A stretch of 64,000 bases of DNA. Source: JANLYQ01 sp031365725 (GTDB taxonomy: Bacteria > Actinomycetota > Actinomycetes > JACCUZ01). Shown here one piece after another: positions 23,978 to 32,552 of this stretch (the stretch's first letter is position 1; each line of letters opens with the position of its first letter). The notes under the pieces were generated by a model. It worked only from the letters and a program-made list of their open reading frames with translations, had not been told where the DNA came from and searched no databases. The position numbers and the translations under genes are program-made. The DNA lies in assembly GCA_031365725.1 (NCBI GenBank), contig JANLYQ010000072.1, forward strand, positions 29,686 through 93,685, in the 5' to 3' direction.

Positions 23978-24534
23978 GCTGGTGCTGGTTGGCCCTGCTG
24001 ACCGGTGCGGACGCCACCGCTGCCCACGGCGGCGCTAAGGCACCGAGCCTGGCCGCTGCTGCGGTCAGTGATGTGGCGGGAAAGCCGGTGGGGGTGCTTG
24101 CGGCGTGGCCGTCAGGAGCCAAGCCGGTTGCCGCGGCCGTGCGAGCGGACGCGCGGATCGTGGACCCCGAGGGTGGGTCTGCCTGGGTGTCGCTGGTGCT
24201 GCTGGCTCGCGACCGCTCGCCGCTGTTCGACGATCCTGCTGTCTCCGCAGCGCTGCGCCGGGTCCTTGCCGGGCCACCACCGGATGCCGTGAGCACGCTG
24301 GTGCGCGACTCGTCGCACATCGCGGGTGCGTTGACAGTCCGTCGATCGCAGCCGGCTCTGCTACGCGACGACCCGTTCCGTGCCGTTGGCCCGGCGCGGG
24401 TGTTGCTGGTGGCCGCCGGACTGCTCGGGACCATGGCGCCGGTGCCCGGTCCGGTGACCCAGCGCTATGGCGGCCAACCCTGGCCGGCGGCCGGCTTCCC
24501 GGTCCCGCCGGAAGCACGAGTCACGCGACCGTAG
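23974..24534 (+). CDS. Hypothetical protein coupled to peroxiredoxin
   Basis: A protein of 186 residues that I do not recognise. GTG at 23974 overlaps the peroxiredoxin stop (GTGA), so it is probably translated with it. It is Ala/Pro/Val-rich, has no clear membrane helix beyond a weak hydrophobic stretch near 140-150, and no metal or nucleotide motif. Codon choice (G or C at third positions) looks coding. It could also be a secreted or partly disordered protein; no function is proposed. Confidence 0.6.
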   Translation: MSWCWLALLTGADATAAHGGAKAPSLAAAAVSDVAGKPVGVLAAWPSGAKPVAAAVRADARIVDPEGGSAWVSLVLLARDRSPLFDDPAVSAALRRVLAGPPPDAVSTLVRDSSHIAGALTVRRSQPALLRDDPFRAVGPARVLLVAAGLLGTMAPVPGPVTQRYGGQPWPAAGFPVPPEARVTRP

Positions 24535-24604
24535 CGCTGCGCCTGACTCGTGGGACAGTCGCCGCGAAGGCAGGATGGAACCCATGGGAGAGGTTGACCA
24601 GAAG

Positions 24605-26005
24605 ATGAGCGATCAGACCGAGTACGACGTCCTGGTGATCGGCGGCGGACCGGCCGGTGAGAACGCCGCCGGACGGTGCGCCGCCGGCGGGCTGTCGGTC
24701 GTCCTGGTCGAGCGCGAGCTGGTCGGGGGTGAGTGCTCCTACTGGGGCTGCATCCCCAGCAAGACGCTGATCCGCCCCGGCGACGTCCTTGCCGCAGCTC
24801 GTCGGGTTCCTGGTGCCGCGGAGGCCGTCACCGGGCCGATCGACGTCGCAGCCGCGCTCGCCCAGCGGGACTACATGACCAGCAGCTGGTCCGACGCCGG
24901 ACAGCTGCCGTGGCTCGCCGACAACGACATCGCCTTCGTCCGGGGACACGCTCGCCTCGTCGGCAACCGCGAGGTCGAGGTGTCCGGCAGTGACGGCACC
25001 CGGCGGCGACTCTCCGCCCGCCGCGCTGTCGTCGTGGCGACCGGCACCAGGTCGGCTTTGCCGCCCGTGCCCGGCCTTGCCGAGGCACAGCCGTGGGACA
25101 ACCGTGGCGCCACCGAGGTGAAGGAGATCCCACGACGATTCGTGGTCATCGGTGGCGGACCGGTGGGGGCCGAGCTGGCGCAGGCCTTTCGCCGGCTCGG
25201 CAGCGAGTCGGTGACCGTCCTCGAGGCCGGGCCGCGGCTGTTGTCCCGGGAGGAGCCGTTCGCCGGCGAGGAGGTGCGGGTCGCGCTCGAAGCTGAAGGG
25301 ATCACCGTCGTGGTCGGCGCGTCGATCGCGTCGGTGGCTCGCGAGGGTACAGACGGACCGGTGACCGTGACGATGGCCGACGGCAGCACCCAGGTGGGCG
25401 ATGCGCTGCTCGTCGCCGCCGGCCGACGCCCGACCACCGGCGACCTGGGCGTCGAGAGCGTCGGGCTGGTACCCGGCAAAGTGATTGAGGTCGACGACCA
25501 GCTTCGCGCGACCGGCGTACCCGGTGGATGGCTCTATGCCGTGGGTGATGTCAACGGGCTCGCACCGTTGACCCACATGGGGAAGTACCAAGCTCGCCTG
25601 GTCGGTGACGTCATCCTCGGCAAGGACGTGCGCGACACCTCGAGCACGGCTGCGGTGACCCGGGTGTCGTTCACCGACCCGCAGGTGGCCGCGGTCGGGC
25701 TGACGGAGGCGCAGGCCCGCGAGAAGGGCATCGACGTGCGGGTCGTGAGCGTCGGCACCGGCAGCGTCGCCGGGGCCTCCACCCTCGGCAACGGCATCAG
25801 CGGGACGAGCCAGATCGTGGTGGATGAGACCCGCCGGGTGCTGGTCGGCGCCACGTTCACCGGGCCGGGTGTGCAGGAGCTGCTGCACTCGGCCACCGTG
25901 GCGATCGTCGGCGAGGTCACGGTGGACCGGCTCTGGCATGCGGTGCCGGCCTTCCCGACGGTGAGCGAGGTATGGCTGCGACTGCTCGAGGCCTATGGAC
26001 TCTGA
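24605..26005 (+). CDS. FAD-dependent disulfide oxidoreductase (dihydrolipoamide dehydrogenase-like)
   Basis: About 466 residues. FAD loop VLVIGGGPAGENAAGR (9-24), redox-active disulfide GGECSYWGCIPSK (Cys44 and Cys49), NAD(P)H loop FVVIGGGPVGAELAQAF, second FAD motif WLYAVGDVNGLAPLTHMGKYQAR, and dimer-domain end with HAVPAFPTVSEVW carrying the His/Glu couple. The CSYWGC spacing and GENAAGR group it with actinobacterial Lpd/mercuric-reductase-like enzymes not in a dehydrogenase complex. It may recycle a thiol for the peroxiredoxin upstream. ATGs at 24575 and 24584 (the latter with AGGA eight nt before) are also possible starts. Confidence 0.9.
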   Translation: MSDQTEYDVLVIGGGPAGENAAGRCAAGGLSVVLVERELVGGECSYWGCIPSKTLIRPGDVLAAARRVPGAAEAVTGPIDVAAALAQRDYMTSSWSDAGQLPWLADNDIAFVRGHARLVGNREVEVSGSDGTRRRLSARRAVVVATGTRSALPPVPGLAEAQPWDNRGATEVKEIPRRFVVIGGGPVGAELAQAFRRLGSESVTVLEAGPRLLSREEPFAGEEVRVALEAEGITVVVGASIASVAREGTDGPVTVTMADGSTQVGDALLVAAGRRPTTGDLGVESVGLVPGKVIEVDDQLRATGVPGGWLYAVGDVNGLAPLTHMGKYQARLVGDVILGKDVRDTSSTAAVTRVSFTDPQVAAVGLTEAQAREKGIDVRVVSVGTGSVAGASTLGNGISGTSQIVVDETRRVLVGATFTGPGVQELLHSATVAIVGEVTVDRLWHAVPAFPTVSEVWLRLLEAYGL

Positions 26006-26014
26006 GCGACGCCG

Positions 26015-27187
26015 ATGCCGCCGACGACGCTGGACAACCTCGTCATCGTGGCCGTGGTGGGAGCACTGGCGCCCCTGGCGCTGGGATTCCTCCCGTGGCT
26101 GCGGGTGCCCTCGGCAGTGGTCGAGCTCGTTGCTGGCGTCGTGCTCGGACCGGCGGTGCTCGGCTGGGTGCACATCGACCAACCGGTGCAGGTCCTCAGC
26201 CTGATCGGCCTGGCGTTCCTGCTGTTCCTGGCAGGTCTCGAGATCGACGTGCGGCGGCTGCGCGGAGCACTCCTACGATCGGCAGCTCTCGGCTATCTGC
26301 TCAGCCTGGCGGTCGGTGCGCCGATCGCTGTGGGGCTCGCCGCGTTGCACTGGGTGAGCTCCCCCATGCTCGTCGCCATCGCCTTGTCGGCGACCTCGCT
26401 CGGGCTGGTGGTCCCGGTGCTGAAGGACGCCGGTCAGACCGACAGCACCGCTGGGCGGCTGGCGATCCTCAGCGCCACGGTGGCCGACTTCGCCGCGATC
26501 GTGTTGCTGTCATTGCTGTTCTCGGCATCGGGGGGCAGCCCGGCGGGGCGGCTCTCGCTCCTGGCGGTGTTCCTGATCCTGGTGGTGGCGACCGGAGCAG
26601 CGCTGGCAAAGCTCGGCCGGGGAATGCGGTTGGGCGAGGTACTGGTCCGGCTGCAGGACACCACGGCCGCCATCCGCGTGCGCTTTGCCGTGGTGCTGCT
26701 GCTCGGCTTCGCCGCCTTGGCGACACGGGTCGGCCTCGAAAGCATCCTGGGCGCGTTCCTTGCCGGGGTCCTCGTGTCCGTGCTCGACAGCGACATGTCG
26801 AGCCACCCGACGTTCAGGGTCAAGCTCGAGGCCATCGGATTCGGATTCGTCGTGCCAGTCTTCTTCGTTGCGAGCGGTGCCCGGTTGGACCTGCAGGGCC
26901 TCCTCGACCAGCCTTCGGCGTTGCTGCGGGTCCCCGTCTTCGTGCTGGCGCTACTCGCGGTCCGCGGCCTGCCGGCACTGCTGTCGTGGCGCATGCTGGG
27001 TCGGCGACGGACCGTGGCAGTAGCGCTGCTGCAGGCGACGTCCCTGCCGTTCATCGTCGCGGCGGTGCAGATCGGCATCGAGCTGCACCAGATCACCCCG
27101 ATCACCGGCGCGGCGATGGTGACCGCCGGTCTGGCCTCGGTGCTGGTGTTCCCTCCTGCCGCCCTCAGGCTGCTGCGCGATCCGTAG
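26015..27187 (+). CDS. Kef-type cation:proton antiporter
   Basis: A membrane protein of 390 residues with about 12 hydrophobic segments, matching the Na+/H+ exchanger (CPA2) domain: LVAGVVLGPAVLGW, LIGLAFLLFLAGLEID, and LESILGAFLAGVLVS followed by GFGFVVPVFFVASGARLD. It stops after the transport domain and lacks the cytosolic TrkA-N domain of full KefB/C proteins. It should exchange K+ or Na+ for protons. ATG at 26015 lies nine nt after the oxidoreductase stop, so the pair is likely one transcription unit. Confidence 0.92.
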   Translation: MPPTTLDNLVIVAVVGALAPLALGFLPWLRVPSAVVELVAGVVLGPAVLGWVHIDQPVQVLSLIGLAFLLFLAGLEIDVRRLRGALLRSAALGYLLSLAVGAPIAVGLAALHWVSSPMLVAIALSATSLGLVVPVLKDAGQTDSTAGRLAILSATVADFAAIVLLSLLFSASGGSPAGRLSLLAVFLILVVATGAALAKLGRGMRLGEVLVRLQDTTAAIRVRFAVVLLLGFAALATRVGLESILGAFLAGVLVSVLDSDMSSHPTFRVKLEAIGFGFVVPVFFVASGARLDLQGLLDQPSALLRVPVFVLALLAVRGLPALLSWRMLGRRRTVAVALLQATSLPFIVAAVQIGIELHQITPITGAAMVTAGLASVLVFPPAALRLLRDP

Positions 27188-27190
27188 CAT
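27185..27190 (+). promoter_or_regulatory. Leaderless -10 box overlapping the antiporter stop
   Basis: TAGCAT, seven nt before GTG 27198. Its TAG is also the stop codon of the antiporter gene (27185-27187), so promoter and stop share bases. Confidence 0.55.
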
Positions 27191-27197
27191 CGAGTGT

Positions 27198-28559
27198 GTG
27201 AGCCGTCGACTCTTCGCCCACGCGTTCGGCGAGCGCTACGACCTGCCGATTCCGCTGTTCCTCTTCGTGCTGGGCGGCGCGGCGGTGGTGGTGCTGTCCT
27301 TCGTCCTCGTGCTGCGGCGAGGTGTCGACGACCGCGGTCGGACCGACGAGGTCGACCGAGCGCCGCGTACTCCCGTCGGGACTATCGGGTCCCGGCTCGG
27401 CCTCATCGTCCTGGCCACCCTTGTCGCCATCGGTCTGTGGGGCAGCAACGAGGTCGCCGAGAACATCGTGCCCACCCTGTTCTGGCTGCTGGCCTGGATC
27501 GTGGTGCCGCTCTCCTGCGGGCTGCTCGGCGACTGGACCCGACCGGTCAACCCCTTCGCTGCCGTCGTCCGTCTCGTGGACCACCCCGGTCTGCGTCGGG
27601 CCGTGCTCGCCCGCGCCAAGCCACTGCGCTATCCCGACCGCCTCGGCTGGTGGCCCGCGGTCGTGCTCTACTTCTCCCTCGCCTGTGGCGAGCTGATCTA
27701 CAACCTCACCGTGACGAAGCCGCACGTCATCGCCATCGGGCTGCTGGTATACGCCGTCCTCACTGCAGTCGCAGGAGTGCTGTTCGGCGCAACGTGGCTC
27801 CAGCGCGGCGAGGTCTTCTCCGTCCTCTACAACACCTGGGGCCGTCTGGGGTGGTGGCGATTCGGCGCCGGGGGCAGGCGTGGGTTCGCCGGTGGACTCG
27901 AGTCGGGTTTCGAGCGCGCTACCAGCCGCGTGGTCTTCGTCATGCTGCTGCTGGTGACGGTCAACTTCGACGGGCTGATCGCTACCCCGCAGTGGGACCG
28001 ATGGGAACAGGGTCGCGTCGGCGCGGACCAGGGCGCGCTCGAGGTCCTGCGGCTCGTCACGCTGGTCGGTCTCACGGTCGTGGTCTGCGCCGTGTTCGGT
28101 GCCTTCGCCCTGGCTGCCGCACGCGCCGGCGGCCACCGCACCCGCTTTCGTGACTCGCTGTCCGGCTTGCTGCCGAGCCTGCTGCCGATCGCCTTCGGCT
28201 ATCTGGTCGCGCACAACGCGCAGTACGTCCTGGTCAACTCCCAGCTGCTGCTGCCGCTGATCGGCAACCCGGTCGGTCGCGAGTCGTGGCCGCTGCACCT
28301 GCCCTACCCGTTCACCGACTCCTACGAGGTCAGTGCAACGTTCCTGCCCAGCGCCGTCTACTGGTACGTCGGCATCGCCGCGATCATCGCCGCACACGTG
28401 GTGGCGGTGGTGCTCGCCCACCGGCACCTCACCCTGCGCGGCGCGGACCGGCAACGTGGTCGGGCCAGTGAGTACCCCTGGCTGGTGGCGATGGTCGCCT
28501 ACACGATGTTCTCGCTGGTCCTCATCGCCCAGCCGCTGGTCACCGAGGTCGCGGCTTAG
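27198..28559 (+). CDS. Multi-pass membrane protein, fenitrothion hydrolase (FedB)-like family
   Basis: A protein of 453 residues with about ten hydrophobic segments. The start AHAFGERYDLPIPLFLFVLGGAAVVVLSF matches my recollection of a widespread actinobacterial and proteobacterial membrane family that databases name after the FedB fenitrothion hydrolase. That name comes from one member and gives little support for phosphotriester hydrolysis here. Other features are PHVIAIGLLVYA, a large loop FERATSRVVFVMLLLVTVNFDGLIATPQW, and a His-containing AHNAQYVLVNSQLL. GTG at 27198 is supported by the -10 box. It ends sharing TTAG with the convergent CPBP gene. Confidence 0.75.
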   Translation: MSRRLFAHAFGERYDLPIPLFLFVLGGAAVVVLSFVLVLRRGVDDRGRTDEVDRAPRTPVGTIGSRLGLIVLATLVAIGLWGSNEVAENIVPTLFWLLAWIVVPLSCGLLGDWTRPVNPFAAVVRLVDHPGLRRAVLARAKPLRYPDRLGWWPAVVLYFSLACGELIYNLTVTKPHVIAIGLLVYAVLTAVAGVLFGATWLQRGEVFSVLYNTWGRLGWWRFGAGGRRGFAGGLESGFERATSRVVFVMLLLVTVNFDGLIATPQWDRWEQGRVGADQGALEVLRLVTLVGLTVVVCAVFGAFALAAARAGGHRTRFRDSLSGLLPSLLPIAFGYLVAHNAQYVLVNSQLLLPLIGNPVGRESWPLHLPYPFTDSYEVSATFLPSAVYWYVGIAAIIAAHVVAVVLAHRHLTLRGADRQRGRASEYPWLVAMVAYTMFSLVLIAQPLVTEVAA

Positions 28560-29182
28560 CGCAGGAACCACGACACGAGGTCGGCGCCGACGTGCGCCAC
28601 CGCCGGCGCAGCCCACGAGCCGGCGTGCACCCGCAGCCCGCCGAGGACCACGCCGACAGCAAGGTCGAGGGGCAGCGCCGACCAGCCGTAGAGCGGCAGG
28701 TGCAGCAACGCGAAAGCCGCCGCACCCACGACGACTGCGACGCCTGGTCCCGCGGTGCGAGCGACGGCGTCGTGCAACGCACCCCGCAGGAACGCCTCCT
28801 CGGCGGTGGCGACGACTGCGACCACCAGCGCCCACAACAGAAATCCCTGGGTAGAGGTCGACACGACCAGGCCGCGGGCGCTGACGTGCGCGAGAACGGC
28901 CGGTACGCAGATCAGCGCACCTCCCGCTGCCCCCGCGACGAGGACCTGGCGGGAGACACGCGGTCGCCGGGTGCCGGCGGCGAGGACGAGGAGCACGAGA
29001 GCAACCGCGAACACCAGTCCGGCCGGCATCGAGCGCGCGACATCCGGGCCACCCACCAGCGCTCGAAGCAGGACGGCTGCGGTGAATCCAGCCAGCAGAA
29101 CCAGGATCCCGGCGCGATCGGGTGCAGCACGGCGAACCCTGTGGGCGCTGCGGGCGGGAAGGACCGTGGTGGTGGAGGTCAC
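28556..29182 (-). CDS. CPBP-family intramembrane metalloprotease
   Basis: A protein of 208 residues with about six hydrophobic segments. The CPBP motifs are complete: ATAEEAFLRGALHDAV (EExxxR), FALLHLPLYGW and PAVAHVGADLVSWF. GTG at 29182 overlaps the stop of the upstream gene (GTGA), so the two are coupled. It is the second CPBP protein in the window and, unlike the one at 19845, keeps the Arg of EExxxR. Confidence 0.88.
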   Translation of the reverse strand: MTSTTTVLPARSAHRVRRAAPDRAGILVLLAGFTAAVLLRALVGGPDVARSMPAGLVFAVALVLLVLAAGTRRPRVSRQVLVAGAAGGALICVPAVLAHVSARGLVVSTSTQGFLLWALVVAVVATAEEAFLRGALHDAVARTAGPGVAVVVGAAAFALLHLPLYGWSALPLDLAVGVVLGGLRVHAGSWAAPAVAHVGADLVSWFLR

Positions 29183-29982
29183 GGCTGCTCGGCATCGTCG
29201 GCATCGTCGGCATCGTCGGCGGTCTCGTCCTCGTCGTCTCCTGCCGACCGGCGTACGACGAGGACGACGGCCGCCAGGACGAGGACCACGAGCGCCAGCA
29301 GGCCGCCCCACAGCAGACCCGAGCGACCTCCACCGGACGCCGAGGACGTCGACCCCGTCGCCTCGACCGCGAGGGCGTAGTCACCCGCTGCGGCGAAGGT
29401 CGCGGCCCAGATGTCGTTACCGGCCTTGGTCGTCTTGAGTCGCTGCCACGGCTTGCCGGGCGCCGGGCGGTAGTGCATCCCCTCGCCGGGGGTCAGGGTC
29501 GGTGCCCGTAGGTAGATGACGGCCTCTTTCGCCTTGGCGGTGACAGTGACCGGCCCGCTCGGCGCGGCGAGAGTGACGCGATAGACGTTGCCGTCGATGG
29601 TGGTGCCGGTTGGCTCCTCGGTGGGGGCCAGCGGGGTCACGGTCACGGTGACGGGCCCGGCAGCTGCGGCAAGCGCGCCCTGCGGGACGCCCAGGCTGAC
29701 CTGCGGCCCGAACTCGGGCGAGACCAGCGAGAGGTAGGCAGCTGTGACGCCCGAGGCGAGCTCAGCCTTCGCGGCGACCGTGATCGGTCGCACCGTGGTC
29801 GGCGTGCCGTCGGGCGGTGCGACGTAGCGGTACGGCTCGTCGGGCAGTCCCACGCCGTCATAGAGCGGCACCGGGTGGGGCGACACCAGCCAGCCAAGGG
29901 CAACAACCACCGCGGTGGCCAGCCAGAACCGCCAGGCGCAAAACCGGTCAGGGGAAGCCGCTGCACGCGGTGGCCTGGTCAC
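29179..29982 (-). CDS. Membrane-anchored extracytoplasmic protein with acidic cytosolic tail
   Basis: About 267 residues from GTG 29982 (269 from GTG 29988). One membrane helix near the N-terminus (about 16-37), a beta-rich outer domain of some 170 residues with repeated VTVT-type strands, a second helix at about 220-243, and a cytosolic tail ending DDEDETADDADDADDAEQP. I do not recognise the family. A GATGCT box six nt before GTG 29982 favours that start. The stop overlaps the CPBP protease GTG, so the protease may act on this or another anchored protein; that is inference. Confidence 0.7.
   Translation of the reverse strand: MTRPPRAAASPDRFCAWRFWLATAVVVALGWLVSPHPVPLYDGVGLPDEPYRYVAPPDGTPTTVRPITVAAKAELASGVTAAYLSLVSPEFGPQVSLGVPQGALAAAAGPVTVTVTPLAPTEEPTGTTIDGNVYRVTLAAPSGPVTVTAKAKEAVIYLRAPTLTPGEGMHYRPAPGKPWQRLKTTKAGNDIWAATFAAAGDYALAVEATGSTSSASGGGRSGLLWGGLLALVVLVLAAVVLVVRRSAGDDEDETADDADDADDAEQP
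29191..29217 (-). repeat. 9-bp tandem repeats encoding an Asp-Asp-Ala tail
   Basis: GGCATCGTC three times in a row (29191, 29200, 29209). On the minus strand this is the ADD-ADD-ADD tail of the membrane protein. Confidence 0.8.
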
Positions 29983-30126
29983 GCCCACAGCATCCCAGTC
30001 GCACCCGAGCGCACGAACGAGCCCGCTGATGTTTACCTTCCGGCCACCTTGACGCCACCGCTGCACCAGCCGGGGGGCGCAGCGTGCGTGTCACCACCCG
30101 CCGTACGTCATCTCGGAGGCATCAGC

Positions 30127-31851
30127 ATGGGACTGCACGAGGGCCCGCACGACCACCGGCACGATCACGGACACGATCAGCCGCACGACCACGACCACCC
30201 GGAGGTGCACGAGGAGCAGGAGCTCAACCCGGCGCTGGACCTCTCGGTGCCCGACTCCGAGCTGCGACCCGAGGAGCTCGGCCGGCGTGGCTTCCTGCGC
30301 GCAGCCGGACTGCTCGGCGCGGCCGCGAGCACGGCGAGCGTCTTCAGTCAGGCAGCCCCTGCCGCGGCGGCCGAAGGCCGCGCGCGCCACCGGACACCTC
30401 GAGAGGGCTACCAGTGGTTGGCCGGTGACCACCACATCCACACGCGCTACTCGGTCGACGGTCAGTACCTGGTCGCCGACCACGTCCACCACGCAAGCGC
30501 CTACGGCCTCGACTGGATGGTCATCACCGACCACGGCAGCCTGGCGCACGCCAAGATCGGCGTGGAGAACGTCAACCCCGACATCGTCGCGGCCCGCAAG
30601 CGGTTCAGCGACATGCTCGTCTTCCAGGGGCTCGAGTGGAACATCCCCTCGGCCGAGCACGGCACCGTGTTCGTGCACCCCGGGGTCAACGAGGTTGCCG
30701 TACTCAAGGCGTTCGAGAACGGCTACGACGGAGTGGTCAACAAGGCGACAGCCAGCTCGGCGGCCAACGAAGCCCTCGCCGTCGGTGGCCTGCACTACCT
30801 CGGCGACGCCGTGCGGTCGCGCCAGGTGCGCGACGCGCTCATGCTCGCTAACCACCCGGCCCGAAAGGGCATCGACTCTCCGCACGAGATCCGGGGGTGG
30901 CGTGACGCGGAACCGCTGATCGCGATCGGCATGGAGGGTGCGCCCGGTCACCAGGCGGCCGGGCTGCCCACCCCGACCGGTGCCGGTTCGGGTCGCGGCT
31001 ACTACGACAACAGCCCGACCGCCGACAGCTTTGCCGGCTACCCGTTGGAGAGCTATCGCACGTACGGCGGCTTCGACTGGATGACCGCGACCGTCGGCGG
31101 CCTGTGGGACAGCATGCTCGCCGAAGGAAAGCCGTGGTGGGTGACCGCCAACAGCGACAGCCACCAGATCTGGGCGGACACCTCGGTGCGCAGCGACCCG
31201 ACCGTGTTTGCCCGTCAGGGTTTCTACGACCCGCCCCTGCACCAGACCGCTCCCGTCCTGACCAACGGCGACTTCTGGCCGGGCTACTACAGCCGGACCC
31301 ACGTCGGCGCGGGGGACTTCTCCTACGCCGCCGTCATGCAGGCCATGCGGGCCGGTCGGGTGTGGGTCGACCACGGTGCGCTGCTGGAGTCCCTCGACGT
31401 GCGGCTGCGCGCCGATGGCGACGAGGTCGCTCTCGGTGGGGTGCTCACCGCACGCCGCGGGTCACGAGTGCGCCTCGTCGTGCGCATAGTGCCGGCTCAG
31501 ATCCCGAACTGGTCGCAGGTCACTCCTCGGCTCGCGAAGGTCGACCTCGTCAAGGGCGCCGTCACAGGCCCGGTCAGCGACAGCGACACGTTCAGCACCC
31601 CCGGCACCCGTGTCGAGACCTCGTGGGACACCACCGGCATCACCGGGGTCATCGAGCTGTCCTACGACCTCGGCCGGCTCGACGAGAGCTTCTACGTCCG
31701 GCTGCGTGGTTCTGACGGCAAGCGGACGGCTCCCGGTCTGGGCGGTGCCACCGTCGACCCGGCCGGTCCCGCGCTCGACGTGATCGGTGCCGCCGATCCA
31801 TGGGATGACCTGTGGTTCTACACCAACCCGATGTGGGTCCTTGCCCGCTGA
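30127..31851 (+). CDS. Tat-exported PHP-domain metallophosphoesterase (CehA/McbA-like)
   Basis: A protein of 574 residues. Residues 4-28 hold ten His in HD/H-type repeats (HDHRHDHGHDQ and on). The Tat motif GRRGFLRAAG follows at 52-61, then an Ala-rich hydrophobic region to about 82. The PHP domain has DHHIHTRYSVDG (101-112), VITDHGS, LEWNIPS, LANHPAR and TANSDSHQIW, the metal-binding blocks of that fold. The C-terminal 150 residues look like a beta domain. Relatives cleave phosphodiesters or carbamates outside the cell. ATG at 30127 has GGAGG eight nt upstream. The His-rich leader lies before the export signal, so it would stay in the cytoplasm or be removed. Confidence 0.9.
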   Translation: MGLHEGPHDHRHDHGHDQPHDHDHPEVHEEQELNPALDLSVPDSELRPEELGRRGFLRAAGLLGAAASTASVFSQAAPAAAAEGRARHRTPREGYQWLAGDHHIHTRYSVDGQYLVADHVHHASAYGLDWMVITDHGSLAHAKIGVENVNPDIVAARKRFSDMLVFQGLEWNIPSAEHGTVFVHPGVNEVAVLKAFENGYDGVVNKATASSAANEALAVGGLHYLGDAVRSRQVRDALMLANHPARKGIDSPHEIRGWRDAEPLIAIGMEGAPGHQAAGLPTPTGAGSGRGYYDNSPTADSFAGYPLESYRTYGGFDWMTATVGGLWDSMLAEGKPWWVTANSDSHQIWADTSVRSDPTVFARQGFYDPPLHQTAPVLTNGDFWPGYYSRTHVGAGDFSYAAVMQAMRAGRVWVDHGALLESLDVRLRADGDEVALGGVLTARRGSRVRLVVRIVPAQIPNWSQVTPRLAKVDLVKGAVTGPVSDSDTFSTPGTRVETSWDTTGITGVIELSYDLGRLDESFYVRLRGSDGKRTAPGLGGATVDPAGPALDVIGAADPWDDLWFYTNPMWVLAR

Positions 31852-31876
31852 GCAACGAGCGGAGGAGGCATCGGGA

Positions 31877-32527
31877 ATGACGTACGCCGGTATCGGGCTG
31901 GACAGCCGGGCGCTGTCCGAGCTCGACCACCAGGCTCTGGTGCTGGCCGACGCCGTGCGCGAGGTGCTCGGTGACCGCGGGCTGATCGATGACCTGGTGG
32001 GGGGCGACCTGGTGGTCGCCACCCACTGGGTCCCGTCAGCTGCTGGCTCGGCAGCAGCTGGCTCGGGGGCAGCCGGCTCGGTGGCTGCGCTGTCGGTCGG
32101 GTTGCCCGGCCTCGAGGAGACCGCGGCCTGGCAGGCGCTGCACGCCGCACTGGCAGCGGTCGACGTCGACGTACAGGCTCTGGTGGTCGGGGAGCTCGGC
32201 ACCGGTGGCACCGACCGGCAGTTCCCGGCGCGCGCTGCCGCCGACCTGCACGCGCGGCACCGCGGCGGCCGACTGGTCGCCTTCGCCGGCTCGAGCACCC
32301 TCGGTGAGGAGGTCACCGTGGGTTACCTGCTCGCCAGCACCAGGATCAGCCGGGTGCGCGTGCTCGCCGGTGCCGCGGCGGAGGACGACGCCGTCGTCCT
32401 GACCCGGCGGCACGTCCGGCCGGTCTGGAGCGCCGGCGAGCTCGAGCTGACCGTGCAGCCGGCTGCTGCTGCACGGTTCGTGCCGTTCGAGTCACCGACT
32501 CCGACGCCGTGCTGCGCCGTGCACTGA
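31877..32527 (+). CDS. Hypothetical protein downstream of the PHP phosphoesterase
   Basis: A soluble protein of 216 residues that I cannot assign. ATG at 31877 is preceded by GGAGGAGG at a spacing of 9, the strongest ribosome site in the region; the open frame extends further upstream into the phosphoesterase gene. A low-complexity stretch AGSAAAGSGAAGSVAALS lies near 52-70, and TGGTDRQFPARAAADLHARH near 108-127. The short distance (25 nt) to the PHP gene suggests one operon. Confidence 0.7.
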   Translation: MTYAGIGLDSRALSELDHQALVLADAVREVLGDRGLIDDLVGGDLVVATHWVPSAAGSAAAGSGAAGSVAALSVGLPGLEETAAWQALHAALAAVDVDVQALVVGELGTGGTDRQFPARAAADLHARHRGGRLVAFAGSSTLGEEVTVGYLLASTRISRVRVLAGAAAEDDAVVLTRRHVRPVWSAGELELTVQPAAAARFVPFESPTPTPCCAVH

Positions 32528-32552
32528 GCGGCCCGGCCGCCAGAGCTCACGG

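Noticed and set aside
28556..28559. TTAG shared by two convergent stop codons taken as a special signal
   Set aside because: Overlapping convergent stops are expected in such dense genomes (also 14913-14929 and 42329-42357); no structure is present around it.
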